A stretch of DNA of 64,000 bases, from contig JAWKZS010000004.1 in assembly GCA_041395845.1 (NCBI GenBank), positions 1-64,000 on the forward strand. The letters are read 5' to 3'. The notes under the pieces were generated by a model. The model saw nothing but the letters and a program-made list of their open reading frames with translations. It ran no database searches and was not told the DNA's origin. The position numbers and the translations under genes are program-made. This DNA is from Ch67 sp041395845. Its GTDB lineage: Bacteria; Pseudomonadota; Gammaproteobacteria; Pseudomonadales; Ketobacteraceae. Positions 8,901 through 17,875 of this stretch are shown here, one piece after another. Every line of letters begins with the position of its first letter. Positions within the stretch are counted from its first letter, which is position 1.

Positions 8901-9542
8901 ATGTACATCCCCGAGCATTTCTCGATCAAGGATCAAGCCACGCTGTACGACTGGATCGAGCGTTGGAGTTTTGGCAATCTGATCACTTCCCATCGTGGCC
9001 GGATTGAAGCCAACCAGGTGCCTTTTCTGCTCGATCGCGACAGCAATACCCTGCTGGGACATGTGGCCAAGGCCAATCGTCACTGGATGGCGCTGCTGAA
9101 TGCCGAAGATCTGCTAGTGCAATTCAATGGGCCCCATGCCTATGTGTCGCCCGACTGGTACAGCCAGCCCGATGGCGTGCCCACCTGGAATTATGTGTCG
9201 GTTCAGGTGCGGGGAAAGGCGGAACTGGTGAAAACCGAAAGCGACGCCCTGCAGCTGCTGCGGCGCCTCACCAATACCAACGAAGCCCTTTATGGTCCCG
9301 GCTGGCGCATGGAGGACATGGACCAGTCCCGGCTGAAAGGCCTGCTGCAGGCCATCGTCTGCTTTCGCATCCACATCACCGCCATCGAAGGCAAGGCCAA
9401 ACTGAGCCAGAACCGCAGCAAGATGGACCGGGTTGGGGTCGCCCGTGAACTGTCTGCCAGCGAGGATTCCGGCCAGCAGGAGCTTGCCCGCCTGATGATG
9501 CAGGACCTGCGGCAACGCAAGAGTAACCCCGAGCCCCAATAA
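8901..9542 (+). CDS. PaiB-like FMN-binding negative regulator family protein
   Basis: A 213-residue protein starting MYIPEHF, a hallmark of the PaiB / FMN-binding split-barrel family. Further family segments are LITSHRGRIEANQVPFLLD, GHVAKANRHW, HAYVSPDWY and VPTWNYVSV. Bacillus PaiB is linked to repression of sporulation and protease genes; in Proteobacteria the role is unclear and the flavin barrel may simply act as a small oxidoreductase. ATG 8901 is chosen because homology begins exactly there and AGGA lies upstream. It precedes ilvD in the same orientation, with 118 bp between. Confidence 0.85.
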   Translation: MYIPEHFSIKDQATLYDWIERWSFGNLITSHRGRIEANQVPFLLDRDSNTLLGHVAKANRHWMALLNAEDLLVQFNGPHAYVSPDWYSQPDGVPTWNYVSVQVRGKAELVKTESDALQLLRRLTNTNEALYGPGWRMEDMDQSRLKGLLQAIVCFRIHITAIEGKAKLSQNRSKMDRVGVARELSASEDSGQQELARLMMQDLRQRKSNPEPQ

Positions 9543-9660
9543 CCCCGTTGCGCCTGCTGGAATAGCTCCGTCAGGCGCGCTTCTGTCGAACCGCCAGACG
9601 CTTCCTGCTATCCTATTGCTCCTGAATTATTCCTGTCTGGCTTGTTCTTCGGAGTGCACC

Positions 9661-11514
9661 ATGCCTGCTTACCGTTCCAAAACTTCCACCCAAGGCCGCA
9701 ACATGGCGGGTGCCCGTGCCCTGTGGCGCGCCACCGGCATGAAAGACGAGGATTTCAAGAAACCGATCATTGCGGTGGCCAACTCCTTCACCCAGTTCGT
9801 GCCCGGTCATGTGCACCTGAAGGATCTGGGTCAGCTGGTGTGCCGTGAAATCGAGCGCGCCGGCGGCGTGGCGAAGGAATTCAACACCATCGCCGTGGAT
9901 GACGGTATCGCCATGGGCCATGACGGCATGCTGTACTCGCTGCCCTCCCGCGAAATCATCGCCGATTCGGTGGAGTACATGGCCAATGCCCATTGTGCTG
10001 ACGCGCTGGTGTGCATTTCCAACTGTGACAAGATCACCCCGGGGATGCTGATGGCGGCCCTGCGCCTGAACATTCCGGTCATCTTTGTGTCCGGCGGCCC
10101 GATGGAAGCCGGCAAGACCAAACTCTCCGACAAGCTGATCAAGCTCGACTTGATCGATGCAATGGTGGCCGCCGCCGATCCCAACGTCAGCGACGAACAG
10201 GCGGCGGTGTACGAGCGCAGTGCGTGTCCGACCTGCGGTTCCTGTTCTGGCATGTTCACCGCCAACTCCATGAACTGTCTGACCGAAGCGCTGGGCCTGT
10301 CCCTGCCCGGTAACGGCACCACCCTGGCAACCCATGCCGATCGTGAGCAGCTGTTCCTGGAAGCCGGTCGTCGTATTGTCGATCTGACCCAGCGCTACTA
10401 TCTGCAAGACGATGCTTCGGTGTTGCCACGCAACATCGCCAACGTCAAAGCGTTCGAAAATGCCACCTCGCTGGACATCGCCATGGGTGGTTCCACCAAT
10501 ACCATCCTGCACCTGATGGCAGCAGCCCAGGAAGGCGAAGTGCCGTTCGGCATGAAAGACATCGACCGTCTGTCCCGCAAGGTGCCGCAGCTGTGCAAGG
10601 TCGCGCCGAATACCCAGAAATATCATATCGAAGATGTACACCGCGCCGGTGGCATCATGGGCATTCTCGGTGAGCTGGACCGCGCCGGCCTGCTGCACAC
10701 TGATGTGCCGACCGTGCATTCCGCCACCCTGAAAGAAGCCCTCGACAAGTGGGATATCAAGCGCACCAATGATCCGGCTGTGCACACCTTCTTCAAGGCG
10801 GGCCCGGCGGGCATTCCCACGCAGGTGGCGTTCAGCCAGAACTGCCGCTGGGATTCCCTGGACGATGATCGTGCCGAAGGCTGTATCCGCTCGCTGGAAC
10901 ACGCTTTTTCCCGTGAAGGCGGTCTGGCCGTGCTACACGGCAACATCGCCGAGAACGGCTGCGTGGTGAAAACCGCGGGCGTCGACGACAGTATTCTGGT
11001 GTTCGAAGGTCCGGCCCGGATTTTCGAAAGTCAGGATGCGGCGGTGAAAGGCATTCTTAGCGACGAAGTGCAGGCGGGCGAAGTCGTCATCATCCGCTAC
11101 GAAGGCCCCAAGGGCGGCCCCGGCATGCAGGAAATGCTCTATCCCACCAGCTACCTGAAATCCAAGGGACTTGGCAAGGCCTGCGCACTGCTCACTGACG
11201 GTCGCTTCTCCGGTGGTACCTCCGGCCTGTCGATTGGTCACGTGTCGCCGGAAGCGGCTGCCGGCGGTGCCATCGCGCTGGTGGAGCAGGGCGATATCAT
11301 CCGCATCGATATTCCCAATCGCAGCATCGACGTAAAACTCAGCGACGAAGAGCTGGCAAAACGCCGCGCTGCAATGGATGCGAAAGGCAAGGACGGCTGG
11401 AAGCCCGCGCAACCGCGTGAGCGCAAAGTCAGTACTGCACTGAAAGCCTATGCCGCGCTGGCCACCAGTGCCGATCGTGGCGGTGTGCGTGATCTGTCAC
11501 AGCTGGAAAAATAA
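9661..11514 (+). CDS. ilvD: Dihydroxy-acid dehydratase
   Basis: A 617-residue enzyme, essentially the length of E. coli IlvD. It dehydrates 2,3-dihydroxyisovalerate and 2,3-dihydroxy-3-methylvalerate to the keto acids of valine, leucine and isoleucine. Iron-sulfur ligands are visible in SNCDKITPGM and CPTCGSCSGMFTANSMNC; the C-terminal GRFSGGTSGLSIGHVSPEAA is the family signature. The start MPAYRSKTSTQGRNMAG is preceded by CGGAG. The Dyp-peroxidase gene follows after about 10 bp, so the two are probably cotranscribed. Confidence 0.97.
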   Translation: MPAYRSKTSTQGRNMAGARALWRATGMKDEDFKKPIIAVANSFTQFVPGHVHLKDLGQLVCREIERAGGVAKEFNTIAVDDGIAMGHDGMLYSLPSREIIADSVEYMANAHCADALVCISNCDKITPGMLMAALRLNIPVIFVSGGPMEAGKTKLSDKLIKLDLIDAMVAAADPNVSDEQAAVYERSACPTCGSCSGMFTANSMNCLTEALGLSLPGNGTTLATHADREQLFLEAGRRIVDLTQRYYLQDDASVLPRNIANVKAFENATSLDIAMGGSTNTILHLMAAAQEGEVPFGMKDIDRLSRKVPQLCKVAPNTQKYHIEDVHRAGGIMGILGELDRAGLLHTDVPTVHSATLKEALDKWDIKRTNDPAVHTFFKAGPAGIPTQVAFSQNCRWDSLDDDRAEGCIRSLEHAFSREGGLAVLHGNIAENGCVVKTAGVDDSILVFEGPARIFESQDAAVKGILSDEVQAGEVVIIRYEGPKGGPGMQEMLYPTSYLKSKGLGKACALLTDGRFSGGTSGLSIGHVSPEAAAGGAIALVEQGDIIRIDIPNRSIDVKLSDEELAKRRAAMDAKGKDGWKPAQPRERKVSTALKAYAALATSADRGGVRDLSQLEK

Positions 11515-11523
11515 GGGGCGTTG

Positions 11524-12408
11524 ATGATGGCGAATTTCCAGTCCGGCATTCTGGCGCCGCTGCCATCGGCTGCCCGTTTCCTGTTTTTCACGCACAAGCC
11601 CGATACCGATCCGCGCGAAAGTCTGGTGCTGCTGGCACGGCAGGTGGACGGCGATCGTATCGTGGCCGGCCTGGGCCAGAGCCTGTTGCTGCAATGCGGC
11701 GCCAACATTCACGGCATGCGTGAAATGCCCAGTCTGAGTGGCACCAGTGTCGAAGTACCGTCTACACCCGCATCACTGATGCTGTGGCTGCGCGGCGAGG
11801 ATCGCGGCGAATTGGTGAATCTGTCCCGTCATCTGCGCTCCCTGCTGGCGCCGGCCTTTGACGTGCGCGATGCGGTGGATTGCTTCACCTTCCAGCAGAA
11901 TCGTGATCTGACCGGTTACGAAGACGGTACCGAAAATCCTCAGGACGACGCAGCGGTGCAGGCCGCCATCACCCAGATCGACAAGCCGGGTTTTGCCGGT
12001 TCGAGTTTCGTTGCCATCCAGCAATGGCTGCACAATCTCAACCATTTCGAATCGCTGCCGCTGAAAGAACGCGACAACATTTTCGGCCGTCACATTGCCG
12101 ATAATGAGGAGTTCGAGTCCGCCCCGGAATCTGCCCACGTCAAACGCACTGCACAGGAAAGCTTTTCGCCGCCGGCGTTCATGGTGCGCCGCTCCATGCC
12201 GTGGAACGATGCTACCCGTGACGGCCTGGTGTTTGTTTCCTTCGGGCATTCCCTGGATGCATTCGAAACGGTACTGAAGCGGATGGTGGGCCTGGAAGAT
12301 GGCATTACCGACGGTCTGTTCCGCTTCACCCAGCCCATTACCGGCGCCTATTTTTGGTGTCCGCCCCTGCAGGATGGAAAGCTCGACCTTAGTCTGCTCA
12401 AACTCTGA
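11524..12408 (+). CDS. Dyp-type heme peroxidase (YfeX-like)
   Basis: A 294-residue protein with the defining GYEDGTENP motif (GxxDG, around residue 140) of dye-decolorising peroxidases and a ferredoxin-like double fold. His residues in the C-terminal half supply the proximal heme ligand in the family. No signal peptide is visible, so it is cytoplasmic like YfeX. It uses H2O2 to oxidise phenolic or dye substrates, or porphyrins; the natural substrate is unknown. It follows ilvD after a short gap with AAGGGG before ATG 11524; ATG 11527 and TTG 11521 are alternatives. Confidence 0.85.
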   Translation: MMANFQSGILAPLPSAARFLFFTHKPDTDPRESLVLLARQVDGDRIVAGLGQSLLLQCGANIHGMREMPSLSGTSVEVPSTPASLMLWLRGEDRGELVNLSRHLRSLLAPAFDVRDAVDCFTFQQNRDLTGYEDGTENPQDDAAVQAAITQIDKPGFAGSSFVAIQQWLHNLNHFESLPLKERDNIFGRHIADNEEFESAPESAHVKRTAQESFSPPAFMVRRSMPWNDATRDGLVFVSFGHSLDAFETVLKRMVGLEDGITDGLFRFTQPITGAYFWCPPLQDGKLDLSLLKL

Positions 12409-12426
12409 ATCATCTCCGCCTGTACA

Positions 12427-12462
12427 CCGGATAGACAATTTGCTTTTAAATTGTTTATCCGG
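12427..12462. repeat. Long hairpin after the ilvD-peroxidase unit
   Basis: CCGGATA-GACAATTT and AAATTGTT-TATCCGG pair as 15 continuous RNA base pairs (one G-U) around the loop GCTTTT. It lies 19 bp past the peroxidase stop. There is no T run after it, so it may be a terminator lacking a U tract, an mRNA-stabilising hairpin or a protein site. Confidence 0.5.
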
Positions 12463-12530
12463 CTGTTAATGTAATCAGCGCAGTTCCAAAAAAACATCAC
12501 AACAAGAAAACGCTTTCAGGGAGTTGTCCT

Positions 12531-12710
12531 ATGCAAGCTGAACTGACGCTCAACACCAAATGCCCCGCCTGTGGTCACATCAAGCCGAAAACCCTTGCTG
12601 CCATCAAAGCCCAGACCGTGGTTGATTGCGATTGTGGTTTCCATGCGGATGTGCTGCAGGCCAAGGCCGTAAAACGTCAGCGCAAGTCGCGGGCTGCTGC
12701 CACCGCCTGA
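12531..12710 (+). CDS. Zinc-ribbon microprotein, 59 residues
   Basis: A small basic protein beginning MQAELTLNTKCPACGH, with one CxxC pair and a second CDCGF pair about 20 residues later. This spacing fits a four-Cys zinc ribbon. The tail (KAVKRQRKSRAAATA) is strongly basic, which suggests nucleic-acid contact. AGGGAG lies about 8 bp before the ATG. I do not recognise a named family. It stands alone, between the long hairpin at 12427 and a weaker inverted repeat downstream. Confidence 0.7.
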   Translation: MQAELTLNTKCPACGHIKPKTLAAIKAQTVVDCDCGFHADVLQAKAVKRQRKSRAAATA

Positions 12711-12727
12711 TCCGGTTTTCGGGCAGC

Positions 12728-12764
12728 AAAACCCATTCTCACGGGGCTTGCGCCGGGTGGGTTT
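12728..12764 (+). terminator. Weak candidate terminator after the zinc-ribbon gene
   Basis: AAACCCA (12729-12735) and TGGGTTT (12758-12764) form a 7-bp inverted repeat with a 22-nt loop, 18 bp past the stop codon. The loop is long and there is no extended T run. Confidence 0.3.
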
Positions 12765-12863
12765 GCCACCCCTCGAAAAGCCCGTCAGCCGGCGGCCCCG
12801 GCGTTTCCATCGCTGCCAACCTGTGTTAGCCTGCTGTCCCCGAAATTGTTGTCTCCGGTAGCC

Positions 12864-13451
12864 ATGTCGCCCACGATTCTCACTGTTTCCGGTGCCGCGT
12901 TCGAGCAGTGGCTGGACCCTGTCGCTGCCTTGCGAATCCAGGTATTCCGCGAGTTTCCGTACCTGTACGACGGCACCCTGGACTACGAGAAAACCTACCT
13001 GCAGCGCTACATCGAGTCACCCGGCAGCACCCTGGTGCTGGCACTGGACGATGACCAGGTAGTGGGCGCGTCCACGGCACTGCCCATGCGCGATGCCGAT
13101 GCTGCGTTCCGGCAGCCGTTTCTGGCCCAGGGCTTCGACATCAATCGCATTTACTACTTCGGCGAATCCGTGCTGCAGCGGCAATACCGTGGTTTGGGTA
13201 TAGGCCACCGCTTTTTTGATGCGCGGGAACAGGCGGCCCGCGAGCAGGGCTGTACGCTTACCACATTCTGCGCGGTCCAGCGTCCGGCAGATCATCCGGC
13301 CCGGCCCGCTGACTACCAGTCCCACGACCGCTTCTGGACCCGACGCGGTTATACCGCACGCCCCGACCTCACCTGTGACTACCACTGGTGCGACATCGGC
13401 GAAGCGGAAGAATCCCTCAAACCCATGCTGTTCTGGATCAAATCATGCTGA
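12864..13451 (+). CDS. GNAT family N-acetyltransferase
   Basis: A 195-residue acetyltransferase. The acetyl-CoA pyrophosphate loop is seen in LQRQYRGLGIGHRFFDARE (R/QxxGxG/A near residue 105), preceded by the beta-strand ALDDDQVVGASTALPM. The C-terminus HDRFWTRRGYTARPDLTCDYHW fits the family's last strands. The substrate is unknown. The end overlaps the rlmJ start by 7 bp, so the two are probably translated together. ATG 12864 is the first ATG; a TTG at 12846 is in frame but has no better ribosome site. Confidence 0.8.
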   Translation: MSPTILTVSGAAFEQWLDPVAALRIQVFREFPYLYDGTLDYEKTYLQRYIESPGSTLVLALDDDQVVGASTALPMRDADAAFRQPFLAQGFDINRIYYFGESVLQRQYRGLGIGHRFFDAREQAAREQGCTLTTFCAVQRPADHPARPADYQSHDRFWTRRGYTARPDLTCDYHWCDIGEAEESLKPMLFWIKSC

Positions 13452-14284
13452 GTTATCGTCACGCCTTTCACGCCGGTAACCATGCCGACATTCTCAAGCA
13501 CTGGGTGGAAGTCCTCTGCATCGAGTACCTGAAGAAGAAAGACAAACCGTTTTTCTATATTGATACCCATGCCGGTGCGGGGGTGTACGCGCTTTACGAA
13601 GGCTACGCCCAGAAAACCAGCGAATACAAAGACGGCATTGGCCGCCTGTGGGGGCAGAAAAATGCGCCGGACGTCTTCCGCGAATTGCTGGGCTGCGTGC
13701 GTGCCTGCAACGAAACCACGCTGAAATACTATCCGGGTTCACCTTCCATTGCGGCGCAGCTACTGCGTCCCGACGACCGTTTGCGTCTGGTGGAAATGCA
13801 CACATCCGATCTGCGTCATCTGGGAAAGAATCTGGGTGATGATCCGCGGGTGCAGGTGATCGATGGCGACGGCTTCGAACAGATCAAGGCGTTGCTGCCG
13901 CCACCATCCCGGCGCGGCCTGGTCCTCATTGACCCACCCTACGAGATCAAGGACGATTACCGGCGTGTGCTGTCGGGCCTGCAGGAAGGGCTCAAGCGCT
14001 TTGCAACCGGCACCTATCTGGTATGGTATCCGCTGCTCAATGCCAATTATTCCCAGCGTTTTGCCGGTCAGCTGCAGCAGCTGCCCGCGGATAACTGGCT
14101 CAACGTTCAATTGCAGGTCACCGAAATGCCTGGCGGTCATGGCATGTATGGCAGCGGCATGTTCGTTATCAATCCGCCCTATGTGCTGCGCGAACAATTG
14201 CTGCAAGGGCTGCCCTGGCTGGTGCAACAGCTGGCCCAGGGCGAAGGCGCCGACTACACCCTCGACGTCAGTCCCGGCGCCTGA
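13445..14284 (+). CDS. rlmJ: 23S rRNA (adenine-N6)-methyltransferase RlmJ
   Basis: A 279-residue protein that matches RlmJ (YhiR) across its length: MLSYRHAFHAGNHADILKH at the start, IDTHAGAGVY as the SAM-binding loop, and DPPYE (around residue 163) as the N6-adenine methyltransferase catalytic motif. It methylates A2030 of 23S rRNA. Its start codon lies inside the end of the GNAT gene. slyD follows 42 bp downstream. Confidence 0.95.
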   Translation: MLSYRHAFHAGNHADILKHWVEVLCIEYLKKKDKPFFYIDTHAGAGVYALYEGYAQKTSEYKDGIGRLWGQKNAPDVFRELLGCVRACNETTLKYYPGSPSIAAQLLRPDDRLRLVEMHTSDLRHLGKNLGDDPRVQVIDGDGFEQIKALLPPPSRRGLVLIDPPYEIKDDYRRVLSGLQEGLKRFATGTYLVWYPLLNANYSQRFAGQLQQLPADNWLNVQLQVTEMPGGHGMYGSGMFVINPPYVLREQLLQGLPWLVQQLAQGEGADYTLDVSPGA

Positions 14285-14326
14285 TGGTTTCACATCAACA
14301 CCACTGTATTGCAACAGGACACACCC

Positions 14327-14809
14327 ATGAATATCGCAAAAGACACCGTTGTGCAGTTCCACTACACCCTGAAAGACGACAAGGGCGAGCTGATCGAATC
14401 CACCGAAGGCAAAGACCCGATGGCCTATCTGCACGGCCACAGCAACATCATTCCCGGCCTGGAAAAGGCGCTTGAAGGCAAGGCTGTGGGCGACAGCTTC
14501 ACGGTGACCGTTGAGCCCCAGGATGGCTACGGCCAGCGCCAGGAAAACGCCATGCAGCGGATTTCCCTCAAGCATCTGCAGGGCGCCCGCAAGTGGAAGC
14601 CGGGCATGATGGCGTTTGTCGAAACCGATCAGGGCTACCGCCAGGTGACAGTGGTTAAAGTGGGCAAATTCAACGCTGACGTGGACACCAACCATCCGCT
14701 GGCAGGCATGACGCTGGTATTTGACATCCAGATCGCCGATATTCGGGAAGCGAGCGAAGAAGAAAAAGCCCACGGTCACGCCCATGGCGTAGGCGGGCAT
14801 CATCACTGA
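14327..14809 (+). CDS. slyD: FKBP-type peptidyl-prolyl isomerase SlyD
   Basis: A 160-residue SlyD. The FKBP domain begins VVQFHYTLKDDKGE, the insert-in-flap domain is in the middle (VEPQDGYGQRQEN), and the C-terminus is short and His-rich (HGHAHGVGGHHH). SlyD is a cytoplasmic prolyl isomerase and chaperone; the His tail binds nickel, which in E. coli supports hydrogenase maturation. The tail here is shorter than in E. coli. AACAGGA lies upstream of the ATG. Confidence 0.93.
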   Translation: MNIAKDTVVQFHYTLKDDKGELIESTEGKDPMAYLHGHSNIIPGLEKALEGKAVGDSFTVTVEPQDGYGQRQENAMQRISLKHLQGARKWKPGMMAFVETDQGYRQVTVVKVGKFNADVDTNHPLAGMTLVFDIQIADIREASEEEKAHGHAHGVGGHHH

Positions 14810-14823
14810 CAGGAGTTGTAGCG

Positions 14824-15219
14824 ATGCAGAGTAACGATACCCATTCCAAGGTGATCGGTTACATCCTCTGGATCTTTGGATTCATGGGGGCGCACCGGTT
14901 CTATTACGGCAAACAGATCACCGGCACCATCTGGTTCTTCACGCTGGGGCTGTTTTTTATCGGCTGGATCGTGGACCTGTTCCTGATCCCCGGCATGGAT
15001 CGGGACGCGGATCGCAAATACCACGCCGGGCGACTCGATTACACGGTGAGCTGGATCCTGCTGACCTTCCTGGGAATGTTTGGTATCCACCGCTTTTACA
15101 TGGGCAAGGTCATCACCGGGTTGATCTGGCTGTTTACCGGTGGTTTGTTCCTGGTCGGCTATCTGTACGACTACTGGACCCTCAACGGCCAGATCGACGA
15201 GATCAACCGCCAGGGTTGA
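14824..15219 (+). CDS. Double TM2-domain membrane protein
   Basis: A 131-residue protein made of two TM2 units. Each has a hydrophobic helix, a short loop with G(A/I)HRFY and a second helix ending in an Asp-Tyr or Asp-Leu region (GAHRFYYGK then GIHRFYMGK). A charged linker (DRDADRKYHAGRLD) joins the units. TM2 proteins are inner-membrane proteins of unknown function. It starts 14 bp after slyD with AGGAG upstream and is probably in the same transcript. Confidence 0.85.
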   Translation: MQSNDTHSKVIGYILWIFGFMGAHRFYYGKQITGTIWFFTLGLFFIGWIVDLFLIPGMDRDADRKYHAGRLDYTVSWILLTFLGMFGIHRFYMGKVITGLIWLFTGGLFLVGYLYDYWTLNGQIDEINRQG

Positions 15220-15253
15220 TCCCTTCCTTTATATAGGACTCAGGCGTCATGGC

Positions 15254-16204
15254 TCATGCCGGCGCCTGAAAGTCATAGCTCACGCCCGTCAGCCGTTCCG
15301 ATACGTCCCACAGGCGCTGCCACACTTCCTGATTCTGTGAACGGCGGGTGGATGACGCCGGGGCAGGGTAACCATAGGCCTCGTAAAATCCGCCTGGCCC
15401 GTAATAGCCACCGCCTTCGGCCTCGTGGCTGGTGGCGGCGTACAGCGTTGGCAGTGCACCCTTGCGTGCGCTTTGTGCCACCAGGGGTGTTAGTACCTGC
15501 ATTGCCTTGGCCAGCAGGGTCTGGCCGCCCTGTTCGAAACCCGGTACCGCCAGATGGGTGGACGCAACACCGGGATGGGCAGCGATAGACAGCACCGAAC
15601 TGCCTGCCGCGCTGAGGCGCCGCTGCAGTTCCCGGGCGAACATCAGGTTGGCCAGCTTGCTTTGGGCATAGGCCTTGTGACGCTGGTAACCGCCCTGCAG
15701 CCACAGGTCATCAAAATGAATGTTGCCATCCTTGTGGGCAATGCTGCTGATGGTGACGACCCGCGCGCCAGGCGTCTTCAGCAGGGCTGGCAGCAGCAAT
15801 CCGGTCAGTGCGAAATGCCCCAGGTGATTGGTGCCCAGCTGGGACTCAAAGCCGTCTTCCGTGCGCGATTCCGGTAGCCACATCACGCCGGCGTTATTGA
15901 TCAGCATGTCCAGCGTGTCGTACTGCTCGAAGAACAGTTCGGCCAGGGCCCGGATCGAGGTCAGGCTGCCCAGATCCAGCGCCATGAACTGCAGATTGGC
16001 TCGTGGATAGCGCTCGCGGATCTTCGCCATGGCCTCGAGCGCCTTGGGTTCGCTGCGGCAGGCCAGGATGACCTGGGCGCCCTGTTGGGCCAGCACCCGG
16101 GCTGCTTCAAAGCCAATCCCGCTGTTGGCACCGGTGATCAGCACCCGGCGGCCAGTCTGGTCGGGCACACTCTTTTCGGTCCAGCGTCCTGTGGGTTTTG
16201 CCAT
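15254..16204 (-). CDS. SDR family oxidoreductase, retinol-dehydrogenase-like
   Basis: A 316-residue short-chain dehydrogenase with TGANSGIGFE (cofactor), NNAGVM, a catalytic Ser in ISSIAH and YAQSK (Tyr and Lys). The layout is that of RDH/WW-domain-oxidoreductase-like enzymes, which act on lipophilic aldehydes, alcohols or sterols. Arg in ACRS after the second strand suggests NADP(H) preference. It stands alone, convergent with the TM2 gene. AAGGAA lies before the ATG. The substrate is unknown. Confidence 0.85.
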   Translation of the reverse strand: MAKPTGRWTEKSVPDQTGRRVLITGANSGIGFEAARVLAQQGAQVILACRSEPKALEAMAKIRERYPRANLQFMALDLGSLTSIRALAELFFEQYDTLDMLINNAGVMWLPESRTEDGFESQLGTNHLGHFALTGLLLPALLKTPGARVVTISSIAHKDGNIHFDDLWLQGGYQRHKAYAQSKLANLMFARELQRRLSAAGSSVLSIAAHPGVASTHLAVPGFEQGGQTLLAKAMQVLTPLVAQSARKGALPTLYAATSHEAEGGGYYGPGGFYEAYGYPAPASSTRRSQNQEVWQRLWDVSERLTGVSYDFQAPA

Positions 16205-16310
16205 GGTTATGTTGTTCCTTTGTAAAAAAGCGTAGCGGGGATGCTAGCAGGAAGCCGCATTCGCTCCAATCGGCTAGACTTCTGAGACATGAAACCGATC
16301 AGTCAATCCT

Positions 16311-16598
16311 ATGAATAAGGCAATCAGGGGTTCCAACCAGCGTCGTCACCTGCGCACACCGTTACGCTGCCAGTTCAAAATCTGGCACGACAGCGTCGGT
16401 GAAATGCTCGTCACCACCCGGGATATCTCCGATGGCGGGCTGTTTCTGATCATGGATGAGGTCGTCATTCCGCCCATTGGCACCGTTCTGCGCGGTCAGG
16501 TGCAAGGCCTGATGGCGGATGCGCCAGTGGTGGTGATGGAGGTTGTACGCGTTGAACCGGGCGGAATCGGCCTGCGTTTCATCCCCGACCCAAATTAG
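16311..16598 (+). CDS. PilZ-domain protein
   Basis: A 95-residue single-domain PilZ protein. Both c-di-GMP contact motifs are present: RRHLR (RxxxR, residues 11-15) and DISDGG (D/NxSxxG, about 43-48). It is expected to bind c-di-GMP and relay the signal to motility, adhesion or exopolysaccharide systems by contact with a partner. It sits alone between an SDR and the transhydrogenase operon, so the target is not evident. Confidence 0.85.
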   Translation: MNKAIRGSNQRRHLRTPLRCQFKIWHDSVGEMLVTTRDISDGGLFLIMDEVVIPPIGTVLRGQVQGLMADAPVVVMEVVRVEPGGIGLRFIPDPN

Positions 16599-16732
16599 GG
16601 CCAATCTCAAAATAGGGGTTGTCATCGGCCCCAACTCACGATAGTTTTACGCGGCTCCTTACCGGTGGTTACTGGGGGTTTTGCTCGCACCACCGTTTTA
16701 TAACTTTACTCATTCTTTTCGGAGTGTCAGGT

Positions 16733-17875
16733 ATGTTAGTGGGAATACCCAAGGAAATTTATCCTGGGGAGGATCGCGTTTCCGTGATTCCTTCAGGAAT
16801 TCAATTCCTTACCAATGCTGGTTTCGACGTCATCGTACAAAACGGTGCCGGCGAAGGGGCGCATTTTGATGACGACGAATACCGTAACGCTGGTGCCAGC
16901 ATTGCGCCTGACGCGGCCGCACTGTACCAACAGGCGGATCTGGTTCTGAAAGTCCGTCATCCCGTTGGCGATGAAGCCGAACTGCTGAAAGAAGGCTCCA
17001 CACTGATCTGTATGCTGGATGCCTGGTTCAACAAGCCGCTGGTCAAGCGCCTTGCTGAGCGCAACGTCCGCACCTTCGCGCTTGAATTCATTCCGCGTAT
17101 TACGCGCGCCCAGAGCATGGACGTATTGAGTTCCATGGCGGCCATTTCCGGTTATCGTGCAGTGTTGTCCGGCGCCATGGCGCTGCCACAGTACTTCCCG
17201 ATGCTGATGACGGCTGCAGGCACCATCCACCCGGCCAAGGTGTTCATCGTCGGTGCTGGTGTGGCAGGTCTGATGGCCATCTCGACGGCTCGTCGTCTTG
17301 GTGCCGTGGTTGAAGCCTACGATACGCGCGTCGAAGTAAAAGAGCAGGTCATGTCGCTCGGCGCCAAATTCGTGGAATTCGATCTGCCCCAGCAGCAGGG
17401 CGCCGCTACCGGTGGTTATGCCCAGCAGCAGTCCGAGGAATTCTACCGTCGCCAGCGTGAACAGATGGCCGCCAAGGTTGCCCAGTCTGACCTGGTCATC
17501 ACCACTGCCGCGATTCCGGGCAAGCCGTCTCCGCGCCTGATTACCGCCGACATGCTGAAGCTGATGAAGAAAGGCTCGGTGGTCGTCGATCTGGCAGCAG
17601 AGCGTGGTGGCAACGTCGAAGGCACCGAAGTCAACAAGAAGATCTACAAGGATGGCGTCACCATCATTGGTTACATCGATCATCCTGCCAAGGTGCCGGT
17701 ACACGCTTCCCAGCTGTTTACCAAAAACATCAATACCTTCCTGCTCAACATGGCGAAGGAAGGCGAACTGCGCATGAACATGGAAGATGAAATCGTTGCG
17801 GCCACGCTGGTGACCGAAAACGGCGAAATCAAACACCAGGGTCTGCGCGAACAAATCGAGAAGGAGTCCGCGTAA
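16733..17875 (+). CDS. pntAa: NAD(P) transhydrogenase subunit alpha, part 1
   Basis: A 380-residue soluble NAD(H)-binding domain (dI) of proton-translocating transhydrogenase. It starts MLVGIPKEIYPGEDRVS, has VFIVGAGVAGLMAISTARRLGA as the NAD-binding fold and the mobile loop near the Gln-rich QQQGAATGGYAQQQSEE. In this organism the alpha chain is split, as in Rhodospirillum: this gene, then pntAb, then pntB. The complex moves hydride from NADH to NADP+ driven by the proton gradient. The frame is open from 16619, but ATG 16733 has GGAG upstream and marks the start of homology. The stop overlaps the next start (TAATG). Confidence 0.95.
   Translation: MLVGIPKEIYPGEDRVSVIPSGIQFLTNAGFDVIVQNGAGEGAHFDDDEYRNAGASIAPDAAALYQQADLVLKVRHPVGDEAELLKEGSTLICMLDAWFNKPLVKRLAERNVRTFALEFIPRITRAQSMDVLSSMAAISGYRAVLSGAMALPQYFPMLMTAAGTIHPAKVFIVGAGVAGLMAISTARRLGAVVEAYDTRVEVKEQVMSLGAKFVEFDLPQQQGAATGGYAQQQSEEFYRRQREQMAAKVAQSDLVITTAAIPGKPSPRLITADMLKLMKKGSVVVDLAAERGGNVEGTEVNKKIYKDGVTIIGYIDHPAKVPVHASQLFTKNINTFLLNMAKEGELRMNMEDEIVAATLVTENGEIKHQGLREQIEKESA

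Noticed and set aside
9613..10902. A 429-residue open frame on the minus strand opposite ilvD
   Set aside because: ilvD is certain. The opposite frame has no recognised motif or ribosome site.
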